From NCBI GenBank assembly GCA_963719285.1, contig CAVRBO010000004.1, positions 62,001 through 126,000 of the forward strand: a stretch of 64,000 nt of DNA, in the 5' to 3' direction. The notes under the pieces were generated by a model. That model had not been told where the DNA came from, searched no databases, and was given only the letters and a program-made list of their open reading frames with translations. Within the stretch, counting starts at the first letter, position 1; every line of letters begins with the position of its first letter. Both the position numbers and the translations under genes were made by a program. Origin of the DNA: C-114 sp963719285 (GTDB lineage Bacteria; Chloroflexota; Limnocylindria; Limnocylindrales; CSP1-4). Shown here in pieces: positions 27,084-37,472 of this stretch.

Positions 27084-27878
27084 CTACCGGGTCGGGTCTT
27101 CCTGCGCCTGGATCGTCGTATCGGCGGCGAGGAGCGCGGCGCCCACGATGCCCGCCTCGTTGCGCAGGGTCGCGGCCATGACCGGGGGCCGGCAGGTCAG
27201 GCGCGGGATGTACTTGTCGCCCTGCTTGCTCACGCCGCCGCCGAGGATGAAGAAGCCCGGCCAGAAGATCCGGTCGATCGCCTTGAGGTGCTCGTCGAGG
27301 TCGCCCGCCCAGTACTTCCACGACTCACCGCGGCGGACTCGCGCGGCCGCGGCGGATCGCCGTTCCGCATCCTTGCCCCGGATCTCCATGTGCCCCAGCT
27401 CCGAGTTCGGGACGAGGATCCCGTCGTTGAAGATCGCCGACCCGGTGCCGGTCCCGAGGGTCAGGAAGATCGTGACCCCCACCCGGACCCGGGGGTCGGT
27501 CGCCCCGATGCCGAAGCGCATCTCGGCGAGGCCGGCCACGTCCGCGTCGTTGCCCAGGGAGATCGGGCGGCCGATGGCCTTCGACATGGCATCGCGGGCC
27601 GCGAACGCGACCCAGCCCTTGTCGATATTGGCGGCGGTCATCGTGGCGCCGTCCAGGATCACGCTCGGCATCCCGATCCCCACCGGGATCGTCTGGTCGC
27701 CCACCTTCGTGCTCGTCCGCTTCACCAGCCGGGCGATGACCTTGATCACCGCGTCGGGCGTCGAGGGAACGGGCGTCAGGACGCGGATCCGTTCGCTCGC
27801 CAGTTCGCCGGTCTCGAGGTTGACGGCAGCCACCTTGATGCCGCTGCCACCGACATCGACCCCGATCGCCAGGCTCAT
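27084..27878 (-). CDS. ppgK: Polyphosphate glucokinase (ROK family)
   Basis: Phosphorylates glucose using polyphosphate (and often ATP). 264 residues from ATG 27878. ATP/polyP loop AIGVDVGGSGIKVAAV, LGNDADVAGLAEM, LTLGTGTGSAIF and NSELGHMEIRGKDAE are typical of the PPGK group. Starts 13 bases after the SDR stop on the same strand, so probably co-transcribed; converges on the potassium-channel gene. Confidence 0.92.
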   Translation of the reverse strand: MSLAIGVDVGGSGIKVAAVNLETGELASERIRVLTPVPSTPDAVIKVIARLVKRTSTKVGDQTIPVGIGMPSVILDGATMTAANIDKGWVAFAARDAMSKAIGRPISLGNDADVAGLAEMRFGIGATDPRVRVGVTIFLTLGTGTGSAIFNDGILVPNSELGHMEIRGKDAERRSAAAARVRRGESWKYWAGDLDEHLKAIDRIFWPGFFILGGGVSKQGDKYIPRLTCRPPVMAATLRNEAGIVGAALLAADTTIQAQEDPTR

Positions 27879-27891
27879 CGCGATCCGCCTC

Positions 27892-28659
27892 CTAGAAGTA
27901 GTTGACGCTGATGCCGCCGTCGACGACGAGCTGCGCGCCATTCGTCCAGCGACTCTCGTCGCTTGCGAGGTAGAGCGCCATGTTGACGATCTCCTCGGGC
28001 TTGCCGAACCGGCCGGTCGGGTTGCGGGCGAGCCGGATGCGCTTCGCCTCGGCGTCCTTGACCAGCCAGTCCATGAGCAACGGCGTCTCGACCGGCCCCG
28101 GGCAGATCGCGTTCGTCCGGACCCCGTTCGGTCCGAACTGGACGGCCAGGCTGCGGGTCAGCGAGAGGAGCGCCCCCTTCGAGGCGGTGTACGCGTCCTG
28201 GGGGACCGAGCAGCCCAGGAGGGCGACGAAGCTCGCGATGTTGATGATCGATCCCGAGGCCTGCTCGACCATCCGCGGGATGGCGTACTTGCAGCCGAGG
28301 AAGACGCCGCGCACGTTGACGGCCATGACCTGGTCCCACGTCGCGACGTCCGTGTCGATGACCGAGTGGTCCGCCTCCGGCATGATCCCGGCGTTGTTGT
28401 AGAGGACGTCGACCCGGCCATAGGTCGCGACCGCGTGATCGATCATGGCCTTGGCGCTGGCCTCGGACGAGACGTCGACCTTGACGAAGGTGGCGTCGCC
28501 GCCGGCCGCCCGGACCTGGCTGACCGTTTCCTCCCCGGCGACGTCGCTGAACTCCGCCGCGACGATCTTCGCTCCCTCGGCGGCGAACATCTTCGAGGCC
28601 ACCCGGCCCATGCCGCCGCCCGCCCCGGTGATGACGCAGACCTTGCCCTCGAGTCGCAT
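27892..28659 (-). CDS. Short-chain dehydrogenase/reductase
   Basis: 255 residues, classical SDR. Cofactor loop TGAGGGMGRVASKMF, NNAG motif (LYNNAGIMPE), catalytic YTASK with the upstream serine in SIINIASFVALLG, and CPGPVETPLL. An acidic residue after beta-2 (AAEFSD) suggests NAD preference. Substrate not predictable; FabG/glucose-dehydrogenase-like and bile-acid-type SDRs look similar. Confidence 0.92.
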   Translation of the reverse strand: MRLEGKVCVITGAGGGMGRVASKMFAAEGAKIVAAEFSDVAGEETVSQVRAAGGDATFVKVDVSSEASAKAMIDHAVATYGRVDVLYNNAGIMPEADHSVIDTDVATWDQVMAVNVRGVFLGCKYAIPRMVEQASGSIINIASFVALLGCSVPQDAYTASKGALLSLTRSLAVQFGPNGVRTNAICPGPVETPLLMDWLVKDAEAKRIRLARNPTGRFGKPEEIVNMALYLASDESRWTNGAQLVVDGGISVNYF

Positions 28660-28741
28660 GCATCTCCTCCGTCGATGGTCGAAGTCAATCCTACGCGGGC
28701 GAGCGCCCGCGCATGGCGGCGCCGCCGCGCCGCGTTGGCGG

Positions 28742-29272
28742 CTATCGGGCCGCGAGCTCGGCCAGCTTCGTCACGGTGTTCCAGTTGCGCGTCGTGACGC
28801 TCGAGCCGGCCACCCGGTGCAGCGCCGCCGCGTTGAGCCTGGTGTTGCCGAACCCCGCCGGAGTGTGCAGGTAGACGACACGGGGCGCGATGCAGAACTC
28901 GTCCGGATCGTAGGTCCGGTCGATCGCCGGCTCGCCGGGGATCGGGTCGCGGGCGAAGGCGACGTACAGGTCCCTCGTGTGGGCGCGGCGGGCGACGAAC
29001 GGGTTCTGGGTCACCACCTCGGTCATCTCCTCGGCCGAGCGGACGACGACCTCCACCCCGAACCCGAACCGGTCCAGCAGGGCCAGCTCGAGCTCGTCGG
29101 CCAGCGCACGCGGTTCGCGCGCCGGACTGTCGAAGACGACGTTGCCGCTCGCGATGTAGGTGACCACGTCGGCGTGACCCACGGATTCGGCGACCCGGCG
29201 CAGGTCGTCCATCGGGACCCGCCGGTGACCGCCGACGTTGATGCCGCGCAGGAGCGCCACGTAGGTGGTCAC
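28742..29272 (-). CDS. DUF1697 family protein
   Basis: 176 residues from GTG 29272. The start TTYVALLRGINVGGHRRVPM and TYIASGNVVFDSP are hallmarks of DUF1697, whose function is not established. Ends with NTVTKLAELA, also typical. Begins 16 bases after the end of the glutamine-synthetase-like gene and probably belongs to the same transcript. Confidence 0.88.
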   Translation of the reverse strand: MTTYVALLRGINVGGHRRVPMDDLRRVAESVGHADVVTYIASGNVVFDSPAREPRALADELELALLDRFGFGVEVVVRSAEEMTEVVTQNPFVARRAHTRDLYVAFARDPIPGEPAIDRTYDPDEFCIAPRVVYLHTPAGFGNTRLNAAALHRVAGSSVTTRNWNTVTKLAELAAR

Positions 29273-29288
29273 GGGCGTGCCCGGCGAA

Positions 29289-30680
29289 TCAGCTTCGCTC
29301 GAGGTAGCGCTCGCGCTCCCAGTCGTGGACGACCGCGTCGTAGACCTGCTGCTCGTACAGGGCCGCGTTGATGTAGTGGTCGACGACATCCTGGCCGAAG
29401 ATCGCCACGGCCGCCTTGCTCTTCTCGAGCTCGCCGATCGCCTCGTACAGCGCGCGCGGCATGCGCGGATGGCCCTTGGCGATGTAACCGTTGCCCTTGA
29501 ACTCGGGCTCGAGCTTCAGTTCGTGCTCGATCCCGTACAGGCCGGCGCCGATCATCGCGGCGTACGTCAGATAGGCGTTCATGTCGCCACCCGGGAAGCG
29601 GTCCTCGACGTGGAGCGCGTCTCCGTGGCCGACGACCCGGAAGCCGGTCGTCCGGTTGTCGCGGCCCCACACGACATTGACCGGCGCCCAGGACAGCGAT
29701 GCATAGCGCTTGTAGGAGTTGATGTTCGGGGCGATGAAGATCGCGAGCTCGCGCGACAGCTTCATCATCCCGGCCACGAACTGGCTGAAGGTCCGTGACA
29801 TCCCGTACGGCAGGCCGGCCTTAGGGTCGTGGGTCAGCGAGCGGTCCTTCTTCACGTCCCACAGGCTCATGTGCAGGTGGCCGGAGGAGCCCGTCCAGCT
29901 CGCGTCGGGCTTGGCCATGAACGTGATCCCCCAGCCGTTGAGGTAGGCGATCTCCTTCGCGCCGTGCTTGAACAGGACGCTCCGATCGGCGGACTCGAGG
30001 ACGTGGTCGTAGCGGATGTTGACCTCGTGCTGGCCTGGTGCGGCCTCACCCTTGCTGAACTCGATGGGGATGCGCGCCTCGGTCATCTGGTTGCGCAGGA
30101 GGCGATGGAGCGGCTCGGCCTTGGTCGCCTGGAGGAGGTGGTAGTCCTCGTTGTAGTAGCCGAACCGCTCAGGCGGACCCCAGCCCCGCCGGTTGCTCTC
30201 CTCCCACGACTCCTTGAGCACGTAGTACTCGAACTCGGAGCCGGCCTTGACGGCAAAGCCCGCGGCCGCGGCCGCGTCGACCTGGCGCTTGAGGATCGTC
30301 CGCGGCGCGACCGGGATCTCCGTGTGGGTCTCCTCGTCGGTCGCGTCGCTCAGGACGAGCGCGGTCTTCTCGAGCCAGGGCAGGACGCGGAGCGTGTCCC
30401 AGACGGGGCTGGCGATCCAGTCGCCGTAGCCGGTCTCCCAGTTCATCAGCGCGAAGCCGTCCGGTGTGTTCATCTCCATGTCGGTGCCCAGCAGGTACGT
30501 GCAGAAGTGGGCGCCGTGGTCGATGACGCCGTTCAGGAAGGCCTGGGCCTGGACGCGCTTGCCCATGAGCCGGCCCTGCATGTCCGTGATCGCGACGATG
30601 AGCGTGTCGATCCGGCCGTCCCGGACCATCGCCTCGAGCTCCTGGAGACGCGGATGCCTGGCGTTGCCGTGGTCGCTCAT
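29289..30680 (-). CDS. Glutamine-synthetase-family ligase (gamma-glutamyl-amine type)
   Basis: 463 residues with the GS fold. N-terminal beta-grasp part (VAITDMQGRLMGKRV), metal/ATP site residues in KAGSEFEYYVL and GQHEVNIRYD, GHLHMSLWD, and NVVWGRDNRTTGFRVVG. The NRSA segment of true glutamine synthetases and the adenylylation tyrosine loop are not visible, so it more likely joins glutamate to an amine, as in PuuA/GlnA3-like enzymes. It lies 124 bases after an APC permease gene on the same strand, and an amino-aldehyde-type ALDH is nearby, which fits amine or polyamine use (inference). Confidence 0.88.
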   Translation of the reverse strand: MSDHGNARHPRLQELEAMVRDGRIDTLIVAITDMQGRLMGKRVQAQAFLNGVIDHGAHFCTYLLGTDMEMNTPDGFALMNWETGYGDWIASPVWDTLRVLPWLEKTALVLSDATDEETHTEIPVAPRTILKRQVDAAAAAGFAVKAGSEFEYYVLKESWEESNRRGWGPPERFGYYNEDYHLLQATKAEPLHRLLRNQMTEARIPIEFSKGEAAPGQHEVNIRYDHVLESADRSVLFKHGAKEIAYLNGWGITFMAKPDASWTGSSGHLHMSLWDVKKDRSLTHDPKAGLPYGMSRTFSQFVAGMMKLSRELAIFIAPNINSYKRYASLSWAPVNVVWGRDNRTTGFRVVGHGDALHVEDRFPGGDMNAYLTYAAMIGAGLYGIEHELKLEPEFKGNGYIAKGHPRMPRALYEAIGELEKSKAAVAIFGQDVVDHYINAALYEQQVYDAVVHDWERERYLERS

Positions 30681-30804
30681 GTGCTGCCTCCTGGGCCGAT
30701 GGACGGTCGTGATCGTGCCGGTGATGGGGAGGGCCGGCCGGCGAAGCCAGCCGACCCTCGGATGCTGCGAGCGGCCGGTCGCTCGGACGACCGGCGGACG
30801 TGGG

Positions 30805-32448
30805 CTACGTCGTCACGACTTCTCGCGCGGCGTGCTCGAATTCTCGTTCGAGCTCCGTCAGCTCGGACTCGGCGCCCTGGACGCGTGGACCCTTGAAGTG
30901 GGAGCGCGCCCACGCGAAGTAGTAGACGAGCAGAAGGACGACCACTCCGATCATGAATGGCCAGGAGATGTTGCCCGAGGTCGGGAATGAGAAGAGGACC
31001 ATCAGCACGAGGACCCAGAACACCGCCACCCATGCGATCGGCTTGGACCACCGACCCAGGCTCCAGACGCGATGCTCGAGCCATTCCGGCGTCGTCGCCC
31101 CCAGGAAGATCACCAACCCGTAGGCTGCGTACAGGAAGATCGTGCTGATCGCGGTCACGATGACGATGGCCGTGCCCGTTCCCACGATGAACGTCGCGAC
31201 CGTGAAGAGCCACGAGATCACGGCGATCGCGACGAGCGAGTTCGCCGGCGTCCGGTAGCGGTGGGACACCCGCTTGAGCCAGCCCGCCCCGGGGATCCCA
31301 TCGTCGCGGCTGAACGCGAACAGCATCCGACCGGCGGCGCCGACCGACGCCAGCCCGCAGAACCACATCGCGATGGCGATGCCGGCGGACAGCACGTCGC
31401 CGAAGTTCCCGAGGTTGTACTCGAGGATCGAGATGACCGCGACGCCGCCACCGAAGTAGTACTGGCTCGACGCCGGCGTCGTCGTGGCGTCCAGCGTCGC
31501 CGGGAACAGCGTCGCGAGGTTCGGCAGGTGGGTCGACAGGGCGACCAGGAACACGTAGCCCACCACCGCGCTCACCGCCACCGACAGGAAGACGCCCCAG
31601 GCACTGGCCATGCGCGCGCCGACGGTCTCTTCGGCGACGTGGGCCGAGGCGTCGTAGCCGGTGTAGGTCCAGTTCGCCTGGAGGAGCGAGAAGAAGAACG
31701 CCAGGACGACCGGATACGAGATCGCCGGACCGTACTGCAGGTTGACGAACCCGAGGTCATTGTTCCAGGACCCGGCCTGGTCGAGCGGCTGGATCTGGCC
31801 CAGGCTCAGGCCCGACTGGTCGGGCTTGCCGGTGACGAAGATGAACACCACCACGGCGGCGACGATGACGATGTGCCACCACACGCTGATCTGGTTGATG
31901 AGGGCCACCAGGTTGATGCCGGCGATGTTGAGAGCAAGCTGGATCAGGAGGATGACGCCCATCGTCACCAGCTGTCCGTTGAGCACGCCGCCGATGATCT
32001 CGGTCGTATTGAACGATCCGCCCGTGAGGTGGTCGAGGATCGCCCCGTTGAGGAATCCGGCCGCCGCGTAATCGATGCCCGCGACGATCGCGAACTGGCC
32101 GATGAGATTGAACCAGGCGGTCCACCAACCCCAGTTCTTGTTCTTCATCCGGCTGGCCCAGTAGTACAGGCCGCCGGCCGTGGGATAGGCGGACGCGAGC
32201 TCCGACATCGAGGCCGCGATGGCCAGGACGAACACCGTGACCAGCGGCCAGCCGATCATCACCGCCGCCGTGCCGGCCCAGGCGAGACCGTAGTCGTACA
32301 GGATCACCGCGCCGGTCAGGATCGAGATGATCGAGAAGCTGATCGCGAAGTTACTGAACCCGCCCATGGTTCGGAGAAGCTCTTGGGCGTAGCCCAGGCC
32401 GTGCAGGTCCTTGATGTCCTGCGCGACCTTCTGTTCCCTGGTGGCCAT
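30805..32448 (-). CDS. APC-superfamily amino acid/amine permease
   Basis: 547 residues from ATG 32448, preceded by GAGGAGG. About 12 membrane helices; the N-terminal consensus is visible (GFSNFAISFSIISILTGAVI, YPTAGGLYYWAS), as is NWTYTGYDASAHVAEET, typical of the amino acid/choline/GABA permease family. Cytoplasmic tail is acidic. Substrate likely an amino acid or amine given the GS-type ligase downstream. Confidence 0.93.
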   Translation of the reverse strand: MATREQKVAQDIKDLHGLGYAQELLRTMGGFSNFAISFSIISILTGAVILYDYGLAWAGTAAVMIGWPLVTVFVLAIAASMSELASAYPTAGGLYYWASRMKNKNWGWWTAWFNLIGQFAIVAGIDYAAAGFLNGAILDHLTGGSFNTTEIIGGVLNGQLVTMGVILLIQLALNIAGINLVALINQISVWWHIVIVAAVVVFIFVTGKPDQSGLSLGQIQPLDQAGSWNNDLGFVNLQYGPAISYPVVLAFFFSLLQANWTYTGYDASAHVAEETVGARMASAWGVFLSVAVSAVVGYVFLVALSTHLPNLATLFPATLDATTTPASSQYYFGGGVAVISILEYNLGNFGDVLSAGIAIAMWFCGLASVGAAGRMLFAFSRDDGIPGAGWLKRVSHRYRTPANSLVAIAVISWLFTVATFIVGTGTAIVIVTAISTIFLYAAYGLVIFLGATTPEWLEHRVWSLGRWSKPIAWVAVFWVLVLMVLFSFPTSGNISWPFMIGVVVLLLVYYFAWARSHFKGPRVQGAESELTELEREFEHAAREVVTT

Positions 32449-32823
32449 CGATTCCTCCTCGTCGATCACTCCCCGAGGGCATCGCTCTCGGGTCCGCGCC
32501 GACATCGGGCGCGGGTCGGGTCAGGAGACGGCGAACGATCGCGTTCGCTGATGACGCTGGGACGGGGCGGCGTTCGGGCCCCCGGTGCACCGGATCCCCG
32601 CAGGGGAGACAGTGCCTCGGTCGCTGGCCCTCCTTTCGGTCGCGGTCGCTCGGCGATGGGCGAGACGCATCGCCGCCGACTACACGACGGCCATCGAACG
32701 TCCGACGGGTGTCTGGAGCACCCGCCAGGCCGATGTTGGGCCGGACTATACGCGCACGCGCAACCCGCAGGAAGGCCATCGCGCACGAGGCGAGACGGGG
32801 CACGCGTCGCGCCCGGGGCGATC
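32449..32823 (-). promoter_or_regulatory. 375-bp leader upstream of the permease
   Basis: No gene seen here. On the minus strand a promoter can be placed: TTCCTG at 32773-32768 and TATAGT at 32750-32745, 17 bases apart, giving an untranslated leader of nearly 300 bases. Inside it are CCGGTGCACCGG (32582-32593), a perfect 12-bp palindrome, and TCCCC-GCA-GGGGA (32595-32607). I could not match it to a known riboswitch class. Confidence 0.45.
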
Positions 32824-33603
32824 TCAGTAGATGATCGTCGTGCCCGTCGGGAAGGTGAAGACGAAGGCCGACGGCGGCAGGGGCCGGTCGGCGTCGAGTG
32901 AGGTGATCGTCGCCGTGCGGGTCATCTCGCCGCCGATCGTCTCGACGAGCTGGCTGACGAGGCCGGTCTCCCGGTCGACGCTGAGCTGGAAGTGGTGGTC
33001 CGGCCGGTCGGCGGCGATCTCGATGGTGCGCGGATGGTCGCATTCGACGACGATCGCCTCGCGACCGGCGACCCTGGCGGTCCCGCCGATCCAGCACTCC
33101 CCGGTGGCCAGCACGTTCTGGGCGAACCCGCCCGGGTGGACGAGCGTCTCGACGACCGATTCCATCGGCAGTTCGGTGACCGGCACGTAGACGCTCGACC
33201 GTCCGGGCAGGTCCGGATCGTCCAGGCCGACGACCTTGCGCCGGACCGGTCGTTCGGTGCCGAGGTGGTGGCGGCCGGAGTAGGTCCGGACCGTCTCGCC
33301 GTCGGAGATCCAGACCTCGTAATCGGCCGAGACGGGGCCTTCGGGGTCGGTCGAGATGACCTTGGCGTCGCCAGGGTGGCGGAGGCTCACTTCGTGTACC
33401 GCCCGCCGTTCACCGCCCACCGCGACGTTCGTCTCCTCGACCCGCAGCCGCAGGGTCTGGAAGCGGAGCTCCGCGTCGCGCATGAAGGTGAACAGGGTGG
33501 CCACGTCGGGCAGGCCGGGGGCCAGGACGAGGATCTCCGCGTGCCGCCGCCCGTCGACCGGCACGAGCGTCCGCGAGGCACGATCCCAGGGGCTGGTGGA
33601 CAT
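32824..33603 (-). CDS. Hypothetical protein, LolA-like fold suspected
   Basis: 259 residues. No signal peptide (starts MSTSPWDRASRTLVPVDGRR), so cytoplasmic as annotated. The pattern of alternating beta segments (DYEVWISDGETVRTYS; HHFQLSVDRETGLVSQLVET; FVFTFPTGTTIIY at the end) resembles LolA/MucB-like folds, with S-A-F-x-F-x-x-P near the C-terminus as in outer-membrane-lipoprotein-sorting-like domains. This is a weak structural guess. Lies 34 bases after fumC. Confidence 0.7.
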   Translation of the reverse strand: MSTSPWDRASRTLVPVDGRRHAEILVLAPGLPDVATLFTFMRDAELRFQTLRLRVEETNVAVGGERRAVHEVSLRHPGDAKVISTDPEGPVSADYEVWISDGETVRTYSGRHHLGTERPVRRKVVGLDDPDLPGRSSVYVPVTELPMESVVETLVHPGGFAQNVLATGECWIGGTARVAGREAIVVECDHPRTIEIAADRPDHHFQLSVDRETGLVSQLVETIGGEMTRTATITSLDADRPLPPSAFVFTFPTGTTIIY

Positions 33604-33637
33604 CGATCCGATCGTATCAGAGCCGCCGACGCGCGGG

Positions 33638-35051
33638 TCAGCCGCCTCCGCCGGCGCCCTCGAAGCCGGGTGCCGTCATCCGGGCCGGGTCGAGCAACCG
33701 GTCGAGCTCGTCGGCGGCGATGCCCCGCTCCAGGGCGAGGTCGCGGATCGAGCGGCCGCTCTTCAGGGCCTCCTTGGCCAGGCCGGCCGCGGCGTCGTAG
33801 CCGATGACCGGGGCGAGCGCCGTCGCGAGCATGAGGCCCCGTTCCACGAGCTGCGGACCGCGCTCGGTGGCCTGGAGGCCCGCGACGCACCGGTCGGCGA
33901 AGTTGCGAGCCGACGCCCCGAGGAGGCCGATCGATTCGAGGATCGCCAGGGCCGTGACCGGGAGCATCACGTTGAGTTCGAGGAGGCTCCCGGTCTGGCT
34001 GAACGCGATCGTCGCGTCGTTGCCGACGACGCGTGCGACGACCATCGTCAGGCTCTCGACGATGACCGGGTTCACCTTGCCGGGCATGATCGACGAACCA
34101 GGTTGCGTCTCGGGCAGGGCGAGCTCGCCGAGTCCCGGCCCGCGGGCCCGTGCCCATGAGCCGGATGTCGCTGCCGATCTTCCACAGGCTGAGGGCGATG
34201 GTCCGGAGCGCCCCATGGGCGGCGATCGCGGCGTCGATGGTCGCCTGGGCGTGGAAGTGGTTGTCGGTCTCGCGGACCGGCAGGCCGATCAGCTCCGAGA
34301 GGCGAGCGGTGGTCCGGGCCGGATAGTCCGGGTGGGTGTTGATCCCCGTCCCGACCGCCGTCCCGCCGAGCGGGACGGAAAGCAGCTCGGCCTGGGCGGC
34401 CTTCGCCCGGCGGATGCTCTCCGTGACCTGGCCCGCGTAGCCTTCGAACTCCTGGCCGAGCCGGATGGGCGTGGCGTCCTGGAGGTGGGTCCGGCCGGTC
34501 TTGACCACCCCGTGGAACTCGACCGCCTTCGCGGCCAGTGCGTCGTGGAGCGCCTGGAGCCCGGGCAGGAGGTCCTCCTCGATCGCGACGGCGGCGGCCA
34601 GCTGGAGCGCGGTCGGGATGTTGTCGTTCGAGGACTGGCCGGCGTTGACGTGGTCGTTCTGGTGGACCCTGGAGCCCAGCTTGTCGGACGCGAGGTGGGC
34701 GATGACCTCGTTCGCGTTCATGTTCGTCGAGGTGCCCGAGCCGGTCTGGTAGACATCGATCGGGAAGTGCGCGTCGTGCTGGCCGTCGGCGACCTCGTCG
34801 GCGGCCGCGACGATGGCCGCGGCGATGTCGGCCGGCAGCACGCCCAGTTCCGCGTTCGTCTCGGCGGCGGCCTGCTTGATGAGCGCGAGGGCACGGATGA
34901 ACCCGCGCGGCATCCGCTGGCCGCTGATCGGGAAGTTCAGGACGGCCCGCTGGGTCGAGGCGCCGTAGAGGGCGTCGGCCGGGACGGCCATCTCGCCCAT
35001 CGAGTCGCGTTCGACGCGCGTCGCGGGAGCCGAGCCGGCTGGATCCGTCAT
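33638..35051 (-). CDS. fumC: Class II fumarase (fumC), one apparent frameshift
   Basis: Fumarate hydratase of the TCA cycle. The first frame (ATG 35051) runs through QTGSGTSTNMNANEVIA, VKTGRTHLQDATPIRL and IGSDIRLMGTGPRAG, then goes off-family. The continuation LGELALPETQPGSSIMPGKV, with the signature GSSxMPxKxN, is in the next frame and ends at 33638. The shift is at the CCC of 34134-34136 (plus strand); removing one C joins both halves with no other change. All family blocks are present, so a sequence error is more likely than a dead gene. Related aspartase cannot be wholly excluded. Confidence 0.9.
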
Positions 35052-35104
35052 GCCGGCGATTGTAGGCCGCCCCGCCTTCGCGGGACCTCTCCTACCCTGC
35101 GTCC

Positions 35105-35110
35105 TACACT
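35105..35110 (+). promoter_or_regulatory. -10 element, probable leaderless start
   Basis: TACACT, six bases, then ATG 35117; no Shine-Dalgarno. Confidence 0.5.
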
Positions 35111-35116
35111 GCGCCG

Positions 35117-35644
35117 ATGGAGTTCAGCTCGGATACGTTCCGCCTCGTCATGGGCCACTTCGCGACCGGCGTGACCATCGTGACCGTGTTCGATGGCGAT
35201 GCCCCGGACGGCATCACGGTCAACGCGCTCAGCTCCGTGAGCCTCGAGCCGCCGCTCGTCATGGTCGCCCTCGACCGGCGCCGCCACATCGTCCCGGCCG
35301 TCCGGGCCGCCGGCAGGTATGCGGTGAACATCCTGGGCGAGGGGCAGCAGCACCTGTCCGACTGCTTCGCCGGGGCCGACCTGGAGCCGGGTCGCGACCT
35401 CTTCTGCGGCGCCACGTGGCGACCCGGCGAGACCGGCCTGCCGCTGATCGACGGGTCGATCGCCACGCTCGAATGCACGATCGTCCAGACCGTGTCGGTC
35501 GGCGACCACGACCTCTTCATCGGCCGGGTCGATGCGCTCGCGAGCGCCGACGACCAGCCGAGCCCGCTGCTCTACTTCCGGCGCCGCTACCTGCGGGTCG
35601 AGAAGGCCCGGGCCGTCGTGCCCCAGGGCCGCCCGCAGCCCTAG
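35117..35644 (+). CDS. Flavin reductase-like, FMN-binding split-barrel protein
   Basis: 175 residues. Begins FRLVMGHFATGVTIVTVFDG and has ITVNALSSVSLEPPLVMVAL and YAVNILGEGQQHLSDCFAG, all characteristic of the flavin reductase partners of two-component monooxygenases. Would reduce FMN/FAD with NAD(P)H. Followed 12 bases later by an alpha/beta hydrolase and the acyl-CoA/paa genes, so it may serve an aromatic monooxygenase encoded elsewhere. Confidence 0.9.
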   Translation: MEFSSDTFRLVMGHFATGVTIVTVFDGDAPDGITVNALSSVSLEPPLVMVALDRRRHIVPAVRAAGRYAVNILGEGQQHLSDCFAGADLEPGRDLFCGATWRPGETGLPLIDGSIATLECTIVQTVSVGDHDLFIGRVDALASADDQPSPLLYFRRRYLRVEKARAVVPQGRPQP

Positions 35645-35656
35645 GCGACCGAGCTC

Positions 35657-36430
35657 ATGCCCACGGTCCGCGCCAACGGCCTCGACGTGGGGTACGACCT
35701 CGACGAGCCGGCCGCTGCCGACGCGGCAACGCCGACGCTGATCCTGCTCCACGGCGCGACCTCGATCGGGGCCGACGACTGGGCCGCTCAGCGGCCGCTC
35801 CTCGCCCGGACCTTCCGGGTCTACCTGCCCGACGCACGCGGGCACGGCCGGACCCGCTGGGACGCGATCGACGGCTGGACCCACGGCCGGCTCGTGGACG
35901 ATCTCGAAGCGTTCGTGGACGTCCTTGGCATCGAGCGGTTCCATCTCGCCGGCTTCTCGATGGGCGCGATGACCGCGCTGACCTACGGGGTGCGCCATCC
36001 GGAGCGCCTGCGCACGCTGCTCGTCGCCTCGATCACGACCCAGCGGGAGCCGCGGGCGAGCGTCGCCCGGCGGCTGATGGACCCGGCCCGCGTCGACGCC
36101 GATCCGGCCTGGCGGGCCGCGCTCGCTCGCCGTCACGACGAGGGGCAGGGGGTCGACGCCTGGCGGCGACTCCTGCCGGCCATCGCGGCGGACGTCGTCG
36201 TGCACCCGCTCCTCACGCCCGGCGAGATGCGCAAGGTGGAGGTCCCGACGCTGCTGTGCGTCGGCGACCGCGATCCGTTCGCGCCGGTGGACCACGTCTG
36301 GGGGATGAAGCGCCAACTGCCCGACGCGCAGCTGTTCGTCGCCCCGAACTGCGGCCACGAGGTCATGGCCCGCCGGCCGGCGCTGTTCAACGAGGCGATG
36401 ATGGCGTTCTACCGCGCCGCCAGGGGCTGA
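35657..36430 (+). CDS. Alpha/beta hydrolase
   Basis: 257 residues. Oxyanion-hole LLHGATSIGADDW, nucleophile elbow GFSMGAM (Ser ~107), acid in LCVGDRDPF and catalytic His in NCGHEVMARRP. Resembles 3-oxoadipate enol-lactonase-like and ring-fission-product hydrolases, but specificity is not readable. Context suggests aromatic degradation. Confidence 0.88.
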   Translation: MPTVRANGLDVGYDLDEPAAADAATPTLILLHGATSIGADDWAAQRPLLARTFRVYLPDARGHGRTRWDAIDGWTHGRLVDDLEAFVDVLGIERFHLAGFSMGAMTALTYGVRHPERLRTLLVASITTQREPRASVARRLMDPARVDADPAWRAALARRHDEGQGVDAWRRLLPAIAADVVVHPLLTPGEMRKVEVPTLLCVGDRDPFAPVDHVWGMKRQLPDAQLFVAPNCGHEVMARRPALFNEAMMAFYRAARG

Positions 36431-36488
36431 GGCGCGCAGGTCTGCCGGTCCCGGCCGGTCCCGGCCCGGTCGAGGGCCTTCACGGGGC

Positions 36489-37406
<918 letters not shown>

Positions 37407-37472
37407 GCTGGAGGGACCGGCACCTCGATCGCCGGCAGGCCGGAGCGATCCGGCAGGAGGGCAGGGCAGGGC

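Noticed and set aside
33638..35051. fumC as a genuine pseudogene
   Set aside because: Only one base needs removal, all family blocks remain, and six other conserved genes show the same +1 pattern.
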